64,000 bases of DNA from Agromyces laixinhei (GTDB taxonomy: Bacteria; Actinomycetota; Actinomycetes; Actinomycetales; Microbacteriaceae): positions 2,728,001 to 2,792,000 of the forward strand of contig NZ_CP040872.1 of the NCBI RefSeq assembly GCF_006337065.1, written 5' to 3'. Positions 17,901 to 25,272 of this stretch are shown here, in pieces (the stretch's first letter is position 1; every line of letters starts with the position of its first letter). A program made the translations under genes and the position numbers. The notes under the pieces were generated by a model, which saw nothing but the letters and a program-made list of their open reading frames with translations, searched no databases and was not told where the DNA came from.

Positions 17901-18148
17901 TCGCGGATGCGCTCGGCGAGCTCGGCCGCGGCCTTGCGGGTGAAGGTGAGCCCGAGCACCTCGGATACGTCGACATGGCGGTTGGCCAGCAACCAGACCA
18001 CGCGATTGGCCATCGTCTCGGTCTTGCCGCTGCCCGCCCCCGCGACGACGATGCTCTGGCCGCGCGGGTCGGCCTCGATCACGGCGCGTTGCTCGGCGGT
18101 GGGCGCGTGCAGCCCGAGCCGCACGGCGATGTCGGCGGCGGCGATCAT
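14849..18148 (-). CDS. adnB: AdnB-like ATP-dependent helicase-nuclease subunit
   Basis: A 1099-residue protein: full UvrD-type motor (Walker A GAGSGKT at 37-43, DEYQDTSVVQ, GDPDQSIYGWRGA, STSWRNP, LSIHGSKGLEWDVV, LAYVALTRTRGDLLLSG) and a C-terminal RecB-type PD-(D/E)XK nuclease (GTLFHQWVEQ, FVCKLDAVYDV, VVDWKTGKAP, QTQLALYRLAYAK). In mycobacteria AdnA and AdnB form the dimer that resects double-strand breaks for homologous recombination. ATG overlaps the adnA stop as ATGA, so translation is coupled. The length equals the mycobacterial AdnB (about 1100 residues). Confidence 0.9.
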   Translation of the reverse strand: MIAAADIAVRLGLHAPTAEQRAVIEADPRGQSIVVAGAGSGKTETMANRVVWLLANRHVDVSEVLGLTFTRKAAAELAERIRERIAQLVSLGIADVSLDPLESASVGTYNAFASAIYREHAMLIGREPDAAVLGEASAWQLARSVVAASADQRLVELDASLDKVTGAVLSLSRALAENVADSRDVRAMTRDFLAMEGLPIEAPRKRTDFTSFVDALGVVGALPPLLELADAYAAAKQQRGFVEFSDQVALALAICERHPEVVAGHRERYRTVLLDEYQDTSVVQTRLLSRLFGEQAVMAVGDPDQSIYGWRGASAANLARFGRDFAPGRDAAVYDLSTSWRNPKVVLEGANTLILPLDAGIPKAPLAASPFAQHGRLEAAWAETIEQEADLVARWFAERLGRGGSAASGASNEAAHRSGALLCRTFTSVGIFTAALRARGVPVHVLGMAGLLDQPVIADLVCVLRVLNDPTAGSELVRVLGGARWRIGPADLAALHSLAKWLADRDLGARRLGDEVRAGLRASIAPDESPSIVDALDFLLVAPDSHSALAGFSEIGLARMRRAGAQLQSLRRRAGLGLIDFVSLVQQELLLDIEVAANASQPLGAPSLEAFDELLAGFAEVSEHATLGAFLGWLTEAEQRDRLAPRHDEPEPGAVQVLSIHGSKGLEWDVVAIPRMVGDELPSKPRSSKGWLSFGELPFEFKGDAGELPELQWRGVQSQAEFDRAVGDFAEENKLRHAEEERRLAYVALTRTRGDLLLSGSWWASQKAPRMPSPFLRELVIAGVIEAGALPVASQHDENPRVGGAERVSWPLDPLGARRRAVTAAADAVRAAADRPSGEGIGPVLADRIRLLLEERRRRAEGPGSVEVPVRVPASRFKDYVDDPAAVAGQLRRPMPQRPYRATRIGTLFHQWVEQRSTGEIEAGAIDALDDPEAYFASVVPLDERVADPTAQRLRELQTTFEASEWGGRRPSAVEIELHLPIGDNVFVCKLDAVYDVDPSSELGRRGIRHQVVDWKTGKAPRDAHDLELKQTQLALYRLAYAKWAGTSPDTIDAVFYFVEDDRVIRPDAIYDEAALRRAWASVAASEPASPSVSPSVSR

Positions 18149-21100
18149 GCCGACACCGCCGGCACGAGGTGCACGCGGTACTGCCAGGCGCCGAATCTCG
18201 AGCGGAAGCCGAGTTCGGCCGGCCCCTCGAACTCACTGCCCGACATGGTGCGGGCGACGTTGCCGAGTCGCTCGCGGAACTCCGACTCTGCGGCGTCGTC
18301 GAACGGCTGCTGGGCGCGTTCGGTGAAGGCGTTGCCGCGCGTGGGCTTTGCGAGGTAGACGAGCTTCGCACCGCCGAGCGCGCCGCCGCTGGGCACTTCG
18401 CCGGCGCGCGCCGCCATCTGGTAGGCCGCGAGTTGCGGGTGCGCAGCGGTCTCGGCTGCAGACGGCGGCGTTCGGCCGGTCTTCAGATCGACGATCACCG
18501 TGGTGCCGTCGGCCGAGGCCTCGACACGGTCGATCGTGCCCGAGATGCGCACCCGGTCGACGACGAGCGTGAACCGCCCCTCGGCGCCGAGCAGCACCTT
18601 GCCGTCGTCGACGAAGTTCGCGAGATAGTCGGAAGCCCCTTCGGTCATGCGCCGCGCGCCGCGGAGTTCGCGTTCGGCCACCCACCCGGCGTCGAAACGC
18701 AGTTCGCGCCATCGCTCTTCGACGGCGGACCACAGGGTCTCGATGCTCGTGTCGCCGTCGTCTCTGGCGCCGGCCTCTTCGACGACGGCGTGCACGATCG
18801 TGCCGATCGAGGCGGCGAGACCCGACGGCGGAGAGGCCACGTGGTCGATGAACCAGCCGAGCGGCGACTCCTCGGCGCGATCGATCTGCGACGGCGACAC
18901 CGAGACGAGGGCTTCGGGGTCGCCCTCGAGGTCGACGAGCGGCGCCGTGGTCGATGGCCCGGCGAGTCCGTACCACTCGTCGGGGTGCGCTCCGGGCACG
19001 CCCTGTTCGGCGAGCAGGGCGAGTGCTGCCGGGGCCTCGCCGCCGCCAGAGCTCGTCACCTCTTCGCGGAGGGCCCCGACGAGACCGCGCAGGTGCAGCG
19101 GGCGACGGCGGCCCGACTTGATGCGCTCGCTCGCGTACCCCATGAGCATCGAGGGCTGTTCGTCGTCGTTGGCAGTGCAGCTGAGCACGAGCTGCCGGCT
19201 CGCCCGCGAGGCGGCGAGCGCGAAGAGTCGCAACTCGTCACCGCGCACCGACGCCCGCGCCTCCGCGACCGTCTCGGTGGCCGGCAGGGGGGCACCGGAA
19301 CGCGCTGCGGCGACGACGCGCGGGAGATGTGCCGCATGCAGGAGCGTGCCGCGAGGACGGAGATTCGGCCACACGCCGTCTTGCAGACCGGCGATCACGA
19401 CGACCTCGAACTCGCGACCGATCACCGCGGGCGGCGTCGTCACGACGACGCTCTCGGCCGAGCGTTGCGGCGCGAGCGAGTCTTCCGGCAGCTCACTCGC
19501 GAGCACCTCGTCGACGAACCGCACGGTCGGGGCGTCGGGCTCGCGTTCGACGAACCGCTGTGCCGCCGCGAAGAGCGCGACCGCGGCGTCGAGCGCACGG
19601 TTCGCCTCTTCGGCGAGCACGCCCGTGCCGGCGGCCTGCGTCGACCACTCGGCAGCGAGTCCGCTGCCCTCCCAGATCGACCAGAGCACCTCTTCGATCG
19701 TGCCGCCTCGATGCGCGACGCCGCGAGCGGTCGCGAGCAGCTTCGACAGCCGCGCCGCACGGCGTGCAGGGGCCGCGTCGATCGTCTCGAACCCGCCCGG
19801 CGCGGCGATCGCCTCGACGAGCAGCTCGTCGGCCGTGCGCGTGCCCTCGTTCGCGAGTTCCTCGTGCCGCAGCGCGAGCCGAAGGCGCCGCAGCCCCACA
19901 CTGTCGAGGCGGCCGATCGGCCCGGTGAGCACGGTCACCGCGAGCTCGGGGGTCAGCGGCTCACGATCGAGCACGAGCGAGGCCGCGGCGAGCAGCGCCG
20001 CCGCCGCGGGAGCGTCGCGCAGTGCGGTGCGGGCGGCGTTGCCGGCGGTGGGCACATCGGCGAGCGCCAGCCCGCGCTCGAAGCCGGGCACGTCGCCCCC
20101 TGAGCGCAGCACGACCGCCATCGACGACCACGGCACGCCGCCCAGGAGGTGACGCTCGCGCAGCACCGCGGCGACGGCCTGGCACTCCGCGGCGTGCGAG
20201 GGCGCTTCGATGCCGAGCACCGCGGCGAGTGGATCGACATCGGCTGTCGCGTCAGCATCGATCGCCGGTGCGGCGTGCACGGCCGAACGGTGCGTTCCGC
20301 CGAGTGCGGTGCCGATGTGGCCGCTGACCGACTGCACGATCGACCGCAATTCGGGTCGGCCGCGGTGCACGACGGGCAGGTCGAGGCGCTGCACGGCGCC
20401 CGCGCCGAGCACCGAACCGAGCGAGCCCAGGAGTTCGGCGCACCCTCCGCGGAACCCGTTGGAGGCGACGTCGGGGTCGCCGAGCGCGACGACGGTGACG
20501 CCGCGGCCGGCGAAGGCGCCGAGGAGCGCTGCGGTCGCCTCGGTCGCCTCTTGGGCGTCGTCGACGACGATGAGCCGCAGTCGCGCGAGTGCACCGAGGG
20601 CGGCGGCCGCCGTGGGATCCGTCGTGCTCTGCCGTACGATCGCCGCGGCGAAGGCGCCGAGTTCAGACGAGTCGTACTGGTTCGGGCGCAGTTGCGCCTT
20701 CACCTCGTCGTACTCCTCGAGGAATGCCGCGGCCGCGACCCACTCGGGCCGGCCGGAGCGCTCGCCGAGCGCGGCGAGCGCGGGGGCGTCGACACCGTGC
20801 TCGACGGCCCGCATGAGCAGGTCGCGAAGCTCGGAGCGGAAGCCGCGGAGCACCCGCACCTCTGGCGTGAGCGGATCGGGCCACGACGGCCCGAAGCCGT
20901 CGCGGATGCCGCCCTCGAGCAGTTCGCCGATGATCTGGTCGTGCTCGGCGCCCGTGAGCAGCGTCACGGGCACCCCCGTGTACGCCCGCACGAGCTGGAA
21001 CGCGATCGAGTTCGCCGTGCGAGCGAGGGGGCCCCTCGTCGTGACGCCCAGTCGCACCGCGAGCCGGTCTCGCAGCGCAGTCGCCGCGACGCGCGTCGCC

Positions 21101-21267
21101 GAGAGCACGAGCACCTCGTCGGTGGCATGGCCGAGGTGCTCGATGCGATCGGCCGCGAGCTCGATCGAGAACGTCGTCTTGCCGCTGCCCGGGGCGCCGA
21201 ACACGGCCGCGTGCGTGCCTGCCGCGAGCCGTGAGACGGGGGCATCGGATGTCGCGGTGACCTGCAT
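18145..21267 (-). CDS. adnA: AdnA-like ATP-dependent helicase-nuclease subunit
   Basis: A 1040-residue protein with an N-terminal Walker A GAPGSGKT (24-31), RLRLIVVDDAQEATEATAALL (motif II region with DDAQ instead of the usual DExQ), RVNxx-poor central part, VVVIAGLQDGVWPNLRPRG (motif V/VI region) and a C-terminal RecB-family nuclease (GTIVHAVVEEAG, IDRVEASADG, VIVDLKTGRTP, HPQLAAYQMAA). It should be the partner of AdnB in end resection. The ORF is open 900 nt further upstream, but that part overlaps two convincing genes on the other strand; the chosen ATG at 21267 is preceded by TAGCGT and 7 nt, a leaderless arrangement. Confidence 0.9.
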   Translation of the reverse strand: MQVTATSDAPVSRLAAGTHAAVFGAPGSGKTTFSIELAADRIEHLGHATDEVLVLSATRVAATALRDRLAVRLGVTTRGPLARTANSIAFQLVRAYTGVPVTLLTGAEHDQIIGELLEGGIRDGFGPSWPDPLTPEVRVLRGFRSELRDLLMRAVEHGVDAPALAALGERSGRPEWVAAAAFLEEYDEVKAQLRPNQYDSSELGAFAAAIVRQSTTDPTAAAALGALARLRLIVVDDAQEATEATAALLGAFAGRGVTVVALGDPDVASNGFRGGCAELLGSLGSVLGAGAVQRLDLPVVHRGRPELRSIVQSVSGHIGTALGGTHRSAVHAAPAIDADATADVDPLAAVLGIEAPSHAAECQAVAAVLRERHLLGGVPWSSMAVVLRSGGDVPGFERGLALADVPTAGNAARTALRDAPAAAALLAAASLVLDREPLTPELAVTVLTGPIGRLDSVGLRRLRLALRHEELANEGTRTADELLVEAIAAPGGFETIDAAPARRAARLSKLLATARGVAHRGGTIEEVLWSIWEGSGLAAEWSTQAAGTGVLAEEANRALDAAVALFAAAQRFVEREPDAPTVRFVDEVLASELPEDSLAPQRSAESVVVTTPPAVIGREFEVVVIAGLQDGVWPNLRPRGTLLHAAHLPRVVAAARSGAPLPATETVAEARASVRGDELRLFALAASRASRQLVLSCTANDDEQPSMLMGYASERIKSGRRRPLHLRGLVGALREEVTSSGGGEAPAALALLAEQGVPGAHPDEWYGLAGPSTTAPLVDLEGDPEALVSVSPSQIDRAEESPLGWFIDHVASPPSGLAASIGTIVHAVVEEAGARDDGDTSIETLWSAVEERWRELRFDAGWVAERELRGARRMTEGASDYLANFVDDGKVLLGAEGRFTLVVDRVRISGTIDRVEASADGTTVIVDLKTGRTPPSAAETAAHPQLAAYQMAARAGEVPSGGALGGAKLVYLAKPTRGNAFTERAQQPFDDAAESEFRERLGNVARTMSGSEFEGPAELGFRSRFGAWQYRVHLVPAVSA

Positions 21268-21274
21268 GCCGGCA

Positions 21275-21280
21275 ACGCTA
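21275..21280 (-). promoter_or_regulatory. -10 box of leaderless promoter for adnA-adnB
   Basis: TAGCGT on the minus strand, 7 nt before the ATG at 21267. It fixes the adnA start and implies a leaderless adnAB transcript. Confidence 0.5.
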
Positions 21281-21329
21281 ACGGGTTCCGCCGACAGTGA
21301 ACGGGCACGGGCCCGGCCGGCCCGTGTCG

Positions 21330-21335
21330 TAGTGT
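21330..21335 (+). promoter_or_regulatory. -10 box upstream of the DUF3107 gene
   Basis: TAGTGT, about 25 nt upstream of the GTG at 21361; the short leader holds GAAAGG as ribosome site. Confidence 0.45.
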
Positions 21336-21360
21336 TGGCGCAACAGTAGAAAGGTGCACC

Positions 21361-21585
21361 GTGGACGTTCGCATCGGCATCCAGAACTCCCCCCGTGAGC
21401 TCGGCTTCGAGACCTCGCAGTCGGCCGCAGAGGTCGAGCAGGCCGTCGCTGCGGCGCTCGCCGGCCAGTCGGCGCAGCTGACGCTCACCGACGACAAGGG
21501 CGCCCGGTACGTCGTGCCCGCCGCCGCACTCGCCTACGTCGAGATCGGCTCCGAGGAGTCGCGCCGCGTCGGCTTCGTCGCCTGA
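21361..21585 (+). CDS. DUF3107 family protein
   Basis: A 74-residue protein (VDVRIGIQNSPRELGFETSQ at the start, then KGARYVVPAAALAYVEIGSE). This is the small DUF3107 family (Rv3208A/TB9.4-like, from memory), widespread in Actinobacteria and of unknown role, always near the rhlE/ferritin-like genes. The GTG has GAAAGG 8 nt upstream. A membrane protein gene follows after a single base. Confidence 0.92.
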   Translation: MDVRIGIQNSPRELGFETSQSAAEVEQAVAAALAGQSAQLTLTDDKGARYVVPAAALAYVEIGSEESRRVGFVA

Positions 21586-21586
21586 C

Positions 21587-21892
21587 ATGGAGCTCATCTT
21601 CATCGTGGTCGGCGGCGCCATCCTGGGCTTCGCGATGCAGTTCGTCGTGCCGCAGCGCCACCTCCGCGGCGTCGCGGTGAGCGGGTCGATCGGCGCCGCC
21701 GTCGCCGCCGTCGTGTGGGTCGCGCTGACCTGGCTCGGCTGGCCATGGGACGGCGGATGGATCTGGGTCGTCTCCCTCGTCGCATCGGCCCTCGTGCCGG
21801 CTGCGGTGCTGTACCTCATCACACCACGCCGTGAACGGGGCGACACCGCGCTCTTCGAGCGACTCTCCCGCCCGGGTGTCGCGCGGGCCTGA
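21587..21892 (+). CDS. Small membrane protein
   Basis: A 101-residue protein with three hydrophobic segments (about 2-20, 30-50 and 56-80) and a charged C-terminal tail (RRERGDTALFERLSR). The ATG lies 1 nt after the DUF3107 stop, so translation is coupled and the two products may work together. I do not recognise the family. Confidence 0.8.
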   Translation: MELIFIVVGGAILGFAMQFVVPQRHLRGVAVSGSIGAAVAAVVWVALTWLGWPWDGGWIWVVSLVASALVPAAVLYLITPRRERGDTALFERLSRPGVARA

Positions 21893-21935
21893 CCCCTGGT
21901 GAGGCACGCACCCCGACGAACGGGGCCGCGACCGC

Positions 21936-22655
21936 TCAGGCCGTGAGCCCGAGCGCGTCCATGCGGCGCGTGTGCGCCGCGATGAGCTCGGTGAAGACGG
22001 GCTCGACGTCGGCACCTCGGTCGCGGGAATCCGAAGCGCGCAGCGCCGATCGGGCCATCAGCAGCGTGTCGCCGACGAGGCTCCTGCCCCAGAGGGCGAG
22101 ACGGTCCGAGAGGCCGGGCTCGACCTGCGATTCGATCGCGGCGAACAGTTCGTCGTGCAGCACCGCCCCCCACTCCGCCTCGTCGAGGATCACGCGCACG
22201 CGTGCGGAAAGCTCGCGGGGCAGCCCCTCGGCCAGACGCGAGAAGTAGTCGTCGAGCATGCCGGAAGTGACGTGGATGCCGAGCAGCAGCTCGTACCAGT
22301 CGGCTCCGGCGCTCGCCTGGCGGAATCGGTCGACGGCGGGAGCGAACGGGGCCATCACCTCTTCGGGGACGACCTCCAGCCGGCGGATCTCTGCGACGAG
22401 CGCGTGATGCTGCTTCAGCGCGATGCCGGCAGCGCGACTGAGCCCGGCCTTCGAGGCAAGCGAGGGCGCCGTCGCGACAGCACGCGCGAGGGACTCGAAG
22501 AACTCGAGCTGGATGTAGGCGGCCTGGCCGAGGAACGGCACCGGATCGGGCACGAGCTCCGTGAAATCGACCTTCGCGAGATCGGCCGGTGCGACCCGCG
22601 GGCGCCGCCGAGCAAGCTCAGGGCGCGGGATGCGCCGATTCGACCAGAGAACCAC
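21936..22655 (-). CDS. Ferritin-like fold-containing protein (Rv3210c-like)
   Basis: A 239-residue helical protein: FLGQAAYIQLEFFESLARAV (first helix with Glu), ALKQHHALVAEIRRLE, WYELLLGIHVTSGMLDDYFSRLA, ILDEAEWGAVLHDELFAAIE. It fits the ferritin-like fold with partial metal-ligand conservation; activity is unknown. Rv3210c in M. tuberculosis has the same neighbourhood. The longer frame is rejected because TAAGCT lies 7 nt before the GTG at 22655, giving a leaderless start. Divergent from rhlE. Confidence 0.85.
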   Translation of the reverse strand: MVLWSNRRIPRPELARRRPRVAPADLAKVDFTELVPDPVPFLGQAAYIQLEFFESLARAVATAPSLASKAGLSRAAGIALKQHHALVAEIRRLEVVPEEVMAPFAPAVDRFRQASAGADWYELLLGIHVTSGMLDDYFSRLAEGLPRELSARVRVILDEAEWGAVLHDELFAAIESQVEPGLSDRLALWGRSLVGDTLLMARSALRASDSRDRGADVEPVFTELIAAHTRRMDALGLTA

Positions 22656-22662
22656 AGCAGAC

Positions 22663-22668
22663 AGCTTA
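22663..22668 (-). promoter_or_regulatory. -10 box of leaderless promoter for the ferritin-like gene
   Basis: TAAGCT on the minus strand, 7 nt before the GTG at 22655. Confidence 0.45.
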
Positions 22669-22692
22669 CCGAGGCCTTCACGAGGTCTCGGA

Positions 22693-22698
22693 TAGGGT
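22693..22698 (+). promoter_or_regulatory. -10 box upstream of rhlE and its leader ORF
   Basis: TAGGGT, 5 nt before the GTG of a 32-codon leader ORF and about 100 nt before the rhlE start. Divergent from the ferritin-like promoter, with only 24 nt between the two -10 boxes. Confidence 0.45.
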
Positions 22699-22703
22699 AG
22701 AGG

Positions 22704-22802
22704 GTGCATGCGGGCGATGGATCCGCAGCCGTGCGCCTGGGGTTGAGAACGGGGCGCGCATCCGACCGCCACCTCGAGCACCACGAACAGGCAGACTTTT
22801 GA
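22704..22802 (+). CDS. Possible leader peptide ORF coupled to rhlE
   Basis: A 32-codon GTG-initiated frame (begins VHAGDGSAAVRLGL, ends HHEQADF) right behind a -10 box. Its TGA (22800-22802) overlaps the rhlE TTG start (22799-22801) as TTGA. rhlE itself has no good ribosome site, so termination-reinitiation from this leader would explain its translation. This is inference from geometry; no homologue is known to me. An alternative ATG frame at 22708 gives only 12 codons. Confidence 0.3.
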   Translation: MHAGDGSAAVRLGLRTGRASDRHLEHHEQADF

Positions 22803-24331
22803 CCACTTTCACCGACCTCGGCATCGCGCCCGACATCGTCGACGCCCTCGCCGGGAAGGGCATCATCGATGCCTTCCCCATCCAGGAACAGACCATCCCC
22901 CTCGCCCTCTCGGGCCAGGACATCATCGGCCAGGCGAAGACCGGCACCGGCAAGACCTTCGGATTCGGGCTGCCGATCATCCAGCGCCTCGGCGACGACC
23001 CCGAGCCCGGCGTCAAGGCGCTCGTCGTCGTGCCGACCCGTGAGCTCTGCGTGCAGGTGACCGAAGACCTCGAGCTCGCGACATCCGAACGCTCCACCAA
23101 GATCGTGTCGATCTACGGCGGCAAGGCCTACGAGGGACAGATCGAGCAGCTCAAGGCCGGCGCGCAGATCGTCGTCGGCACCCCCGGGCGCCTGCTCGAC
23201 CTCGCCTCGCAGCGCCTGCTCTCGCTCAAGAACGTGCAGGAGATCGTGCTCGACGAGGCCGACAAGATGCTCGACCTCGGCTTCCTCGCCGACATCGAGA
23301 AGATCTTCGCGCAGACCCCCGCGGTGCGCCACACGATGCTCTTCTCGGCCACCATGCCGGGCCCGATCGTCGCGCTCGCCCGCCGCTTCATGTCGAAGCC
23401 CATCCACATCAGGGCGACCGACCCCGACGAGGGTCTCACGCAGGCCAACATCAAGCACCTCGTCTACCGCGCGCACTCACTCGACAAAGACGAGGTCATC
23501 TCGCGCATCCTCCAGGCCGAGGGGCGGGGCAAGACCGTCATCTTCACGCGCACGAAGCGTGCGGCGGCCAAACTCGTCGAAGAACTGAACGACCGCGGCT
23601 TCAACGCCGCCGCCGTGCACGGCGACCTGAACCAAGACCAGCGCGAGCGCGCCATGGCCGCGTTCAAGGCAGGCAAGAAAGACATCCTCATCGCCACGGA
23701 TGTCGCGGCCCGCGGCATCGACGTCGACGACGTCACGCACGTCATCAACCACACCATCCCCGACGACGACAAGACGTACCTGCACCGCGCCGGTCGCACC
23801 GGCCGCGCCGGCAAGACGGGCATCGCCGTGACCTTCGTCGACTGGGACGACCTGCACAAGTGGGCGCTCATCAACCGTGCCCTCGAGTTCGGTCAGCCCG
23901 AGCCGACCGAGACGTACTCGTCGAGCCCGCACCTGTTCACCGATCTCGACATCCCGGCCGGCACCAAGGGCCGTCTCAAGCCGTCGTCGGCCGTCGCACC
24001 GACCCGCTCGGCGACCGCCGGTCGCAACGAAGGCGGCCGCTCCGGAGGGCGACGCTCCGAGGGGCGTTCCGAGCGATCGGATGCCGGTACCGAGCGCGCA
24101 CCCCGCACCCGCAGTCGCAACCGCACGCGCGGCGGCAAGCCGGCCGGCGAGACGTCGACCGCTGCGACCGAGTCGGCGAACGCCGATGCCGCGACCGAGC
24201 TCGCCGTGAAGGAGCCCGGCACGGGCACGCACGACGGCAAGGGCCACGAGCACCACGACGGCAACGCCGCTCCCCCGCGCCGCCGCCGTCGTCGCGGCCC
24301 GCGCACCGGTGGCAGCACGCCCCAGGTGTGA
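22799..24331 (+). CDS. rhlE: DEAD-box RNA helicase, RhlE-type
   Basis: A 510-residue DEAD-box helicase: FTDLGI...GIIDAFPIQEQTIPLA (Q motif), AKTGTGKT (I), PTRELC (Ia), GTPGRLLDL (Ib), VLDEADKML (II), FSATM (III), TRTKRAA (IV), DVAARGIDVDDV (V), HRAGRTGRAG (VI). The C-terminal 130 residues are basic and rich in Arg/Gly/Ser/Thr (RSGGRRSEGRSERS), as expected for RNA binding. It remodels RNA, in cold response or ribosome assembly in relatives. TTG start (LTTFTDLGIAPD) chosen from homologue N-termini. The last residues stop 19 nt before the PHP gene end. Confidence 0.93.
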   Translation: MTTFTDLGIAPDIVDALAGKGIIDAFPIQEQTIPLALSGQDIIGQAKTGTGKTFGFGLPIIQRLGDDPEPGVKALVVVPTRELCVQVTEDLELATSERSTKIVSIYGGKAYEGQIEQLKAGAQIVVGTPGRLLDLASQRLLSLKNVQEIVLDEADKMLDLGFLADIEKIFAQTPAVRHTMLFSATMPGPIVALARRFMSKPIHIRATDPDEGLTQANIKHLVYRAHSLDKDEVISRILQAEGRGKTVIFTRTKRAAAKLVEELNDRGFNAAAVHGDLNQDQRERAMAAFKAGKKDILIATDVAARGIDVDDVTHVINHTIPDDDKTYLHRAGRTGRAGKTGIAVTFVDWDDLHKWALINRALEFGQPEPTETYSSSPHLFTDLDIPAGTKGRLKPSSAVAPTRSATAGRNEGGRSGGRRSEGRSERSDAGTERAPRTRSRNRTRGGKPAGETSTAATESANADAATELAVKEPGTGTHDGKGHEHHDGNAAPPRRRRRRGPRTGGSTPQV

Positions 24332-24349
24332 CGTCACGGCCCGGTTCGG

Positions 24350-25219
24350 CTACGGCAGCACCGGCGCCGATCCCCGGCCCTCGGCGATGATCGCCTCGAC
24401 GACGTCGGGGTCGGTGCGGCACTGGCCGAGGCTGTTCGGCTTGCCGGTGCCGTGGTAGTCGCTCGAGCCCGTGACGCGAAGCCCGAAACGCTCGGCGAGG
24501 GCTCGCAGCCGCGGCTTCGCATCGGCGCGGTTCTCGGGGTGCTCGATCTCGAGCCCGAAGAGGCCCGCCTCGACGAGCTGCTCGAGTCGCGCGGGCGGAA
24601 TGACACGCTCGGCGCCGCGGGTGCCCGGATGCGCGAGCACCGGCACGCCGCCCGCAGCGCGGATGAGCCGCACGCCCGTCAGCGGATCGGGCGCGTAGTG
24701 CGGCTGCGCGTAGCCCGCTCGCGGGTGCAGGATGCCGTCGAATGCCGCCGAGCGTGAGGCGACGTGGCCGCGGGCGACGAGCGCGTCGGCGATGTGCGGC
24801 CGGCCGATCGTCGTGCCCTCGACGGTCTGGGCGAGCACGTCGTCCCAGGTGAGGGCGTAGTCGCGGCCGATGCGGCGCACGATCGCCTCGGCACGGTTCA
24901 GCCGCGATTCGCGGATGCGCGCCGTCTCGGCGATGAGCGACTCGTCGAACGGGTCGATGAGGTACCCGAGCAGGTGCACGCTCGTGTACCCCTCACGGGT
25001 CGAGAGCTCCATGCCGGGAATGAGTGCGACGCCGGTCTCGGAGACGGCAGCAGATGCCTCCACCCAACCGCTCGTGGAGTCGTGGTCGGTGAGGGCGACG
25101 CCCCAGAGGCCGGCGCGTGACGCCTGCCGCATGAGTTCGGCCGGCGCTTCGGTGCCGTCGGAGACCGTCGAGTGCGTGTGCAGGTCGGCTTCTCCCGCGT
25201 CGACGGTGGTTTCCGGCAT
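24350..25219 (-). CDS. PHP domain metal-dependent phosphoesterase
   Basis: A 289-residue PHP-family protein: DLHTHSTVSDGT (13-24), LTDHDST, PGMELST, PHIADAL, LAHPGTRG, and GSSDYHGT at the end supply the metal-binding His/Asp set. Related proteins (YciV/RNase AM type) hydrolyse nucleotides such as 3',5'-bisphosphates or act as 5'-3' exoribonucleases; the substrate here is not determined. The ATG is preceded by TAGCAT and 6 nt (GAGGGG), which could act either as a leaderless start or, less likely, as a short ribosome site. Confidence 0.9.
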   Translation of the reverse strand: MPETTVDAGEADLHTHSTVSDGTEAPAELMRQASRAGLWGVALTDHDSTSGWVEASAAVSETGVALIPGMELSTREGYTSVHLLGYLIDPFDESLIAETARIRESRLNRAEAIVRRIGRDYALTWDDVLAQTVEGTTIGRPHIADALVARGHVASRSAAFDGILHPRAGYAQPHYAPDPLTGVRLIRAAGGVPVLAHPGTRGAERVIPPARLEQLVEAGLFGLEIEHPENRADAKPRLRALAERFGLRVTGSSDYHGTGKPNSLGQCRTDPDVVEAIIAEGRGSAPVLP

Positions 25220-25225
25220 CCCCTC

Positions 25226-25231
25226 ATGCTA
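25226..25231 (-). promoter_or_regulatory. -10 box of leaderless promoter for the PHP gene
   Basis: TAGCAT on the minus strand, 6 nt before the ATG at 25219. Paired back-to-back with the EEP-gene promoter, 28 nt apart. Confidence 0.5.
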
Positions 25232-25259
25232 GTCGCGGCATTCTCACGGTCAGCGCCCC

Positions 25260-25265
25260 TAGTGT
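25260..25265 (+). promoter_or_regulatory. -10 box of leaderless promoter for the EEP-family gene
   Basis: TAGTGT, 7 nt before the ATG at 25273. It favours that ATG over the in-frame GTG at 25264, which overlaps the box itself. Confidence 0.5.
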
Positions 25266-25272
25266 GGATGGA

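Noticed and set aside
21268..22173. A 300-codon N-terminal extension of AdnA
   Set aside because: It runs antisense through DUF3107 and a membrane protein gene, and the leaderless ATG at 21267 directly precedes the Walker A region.
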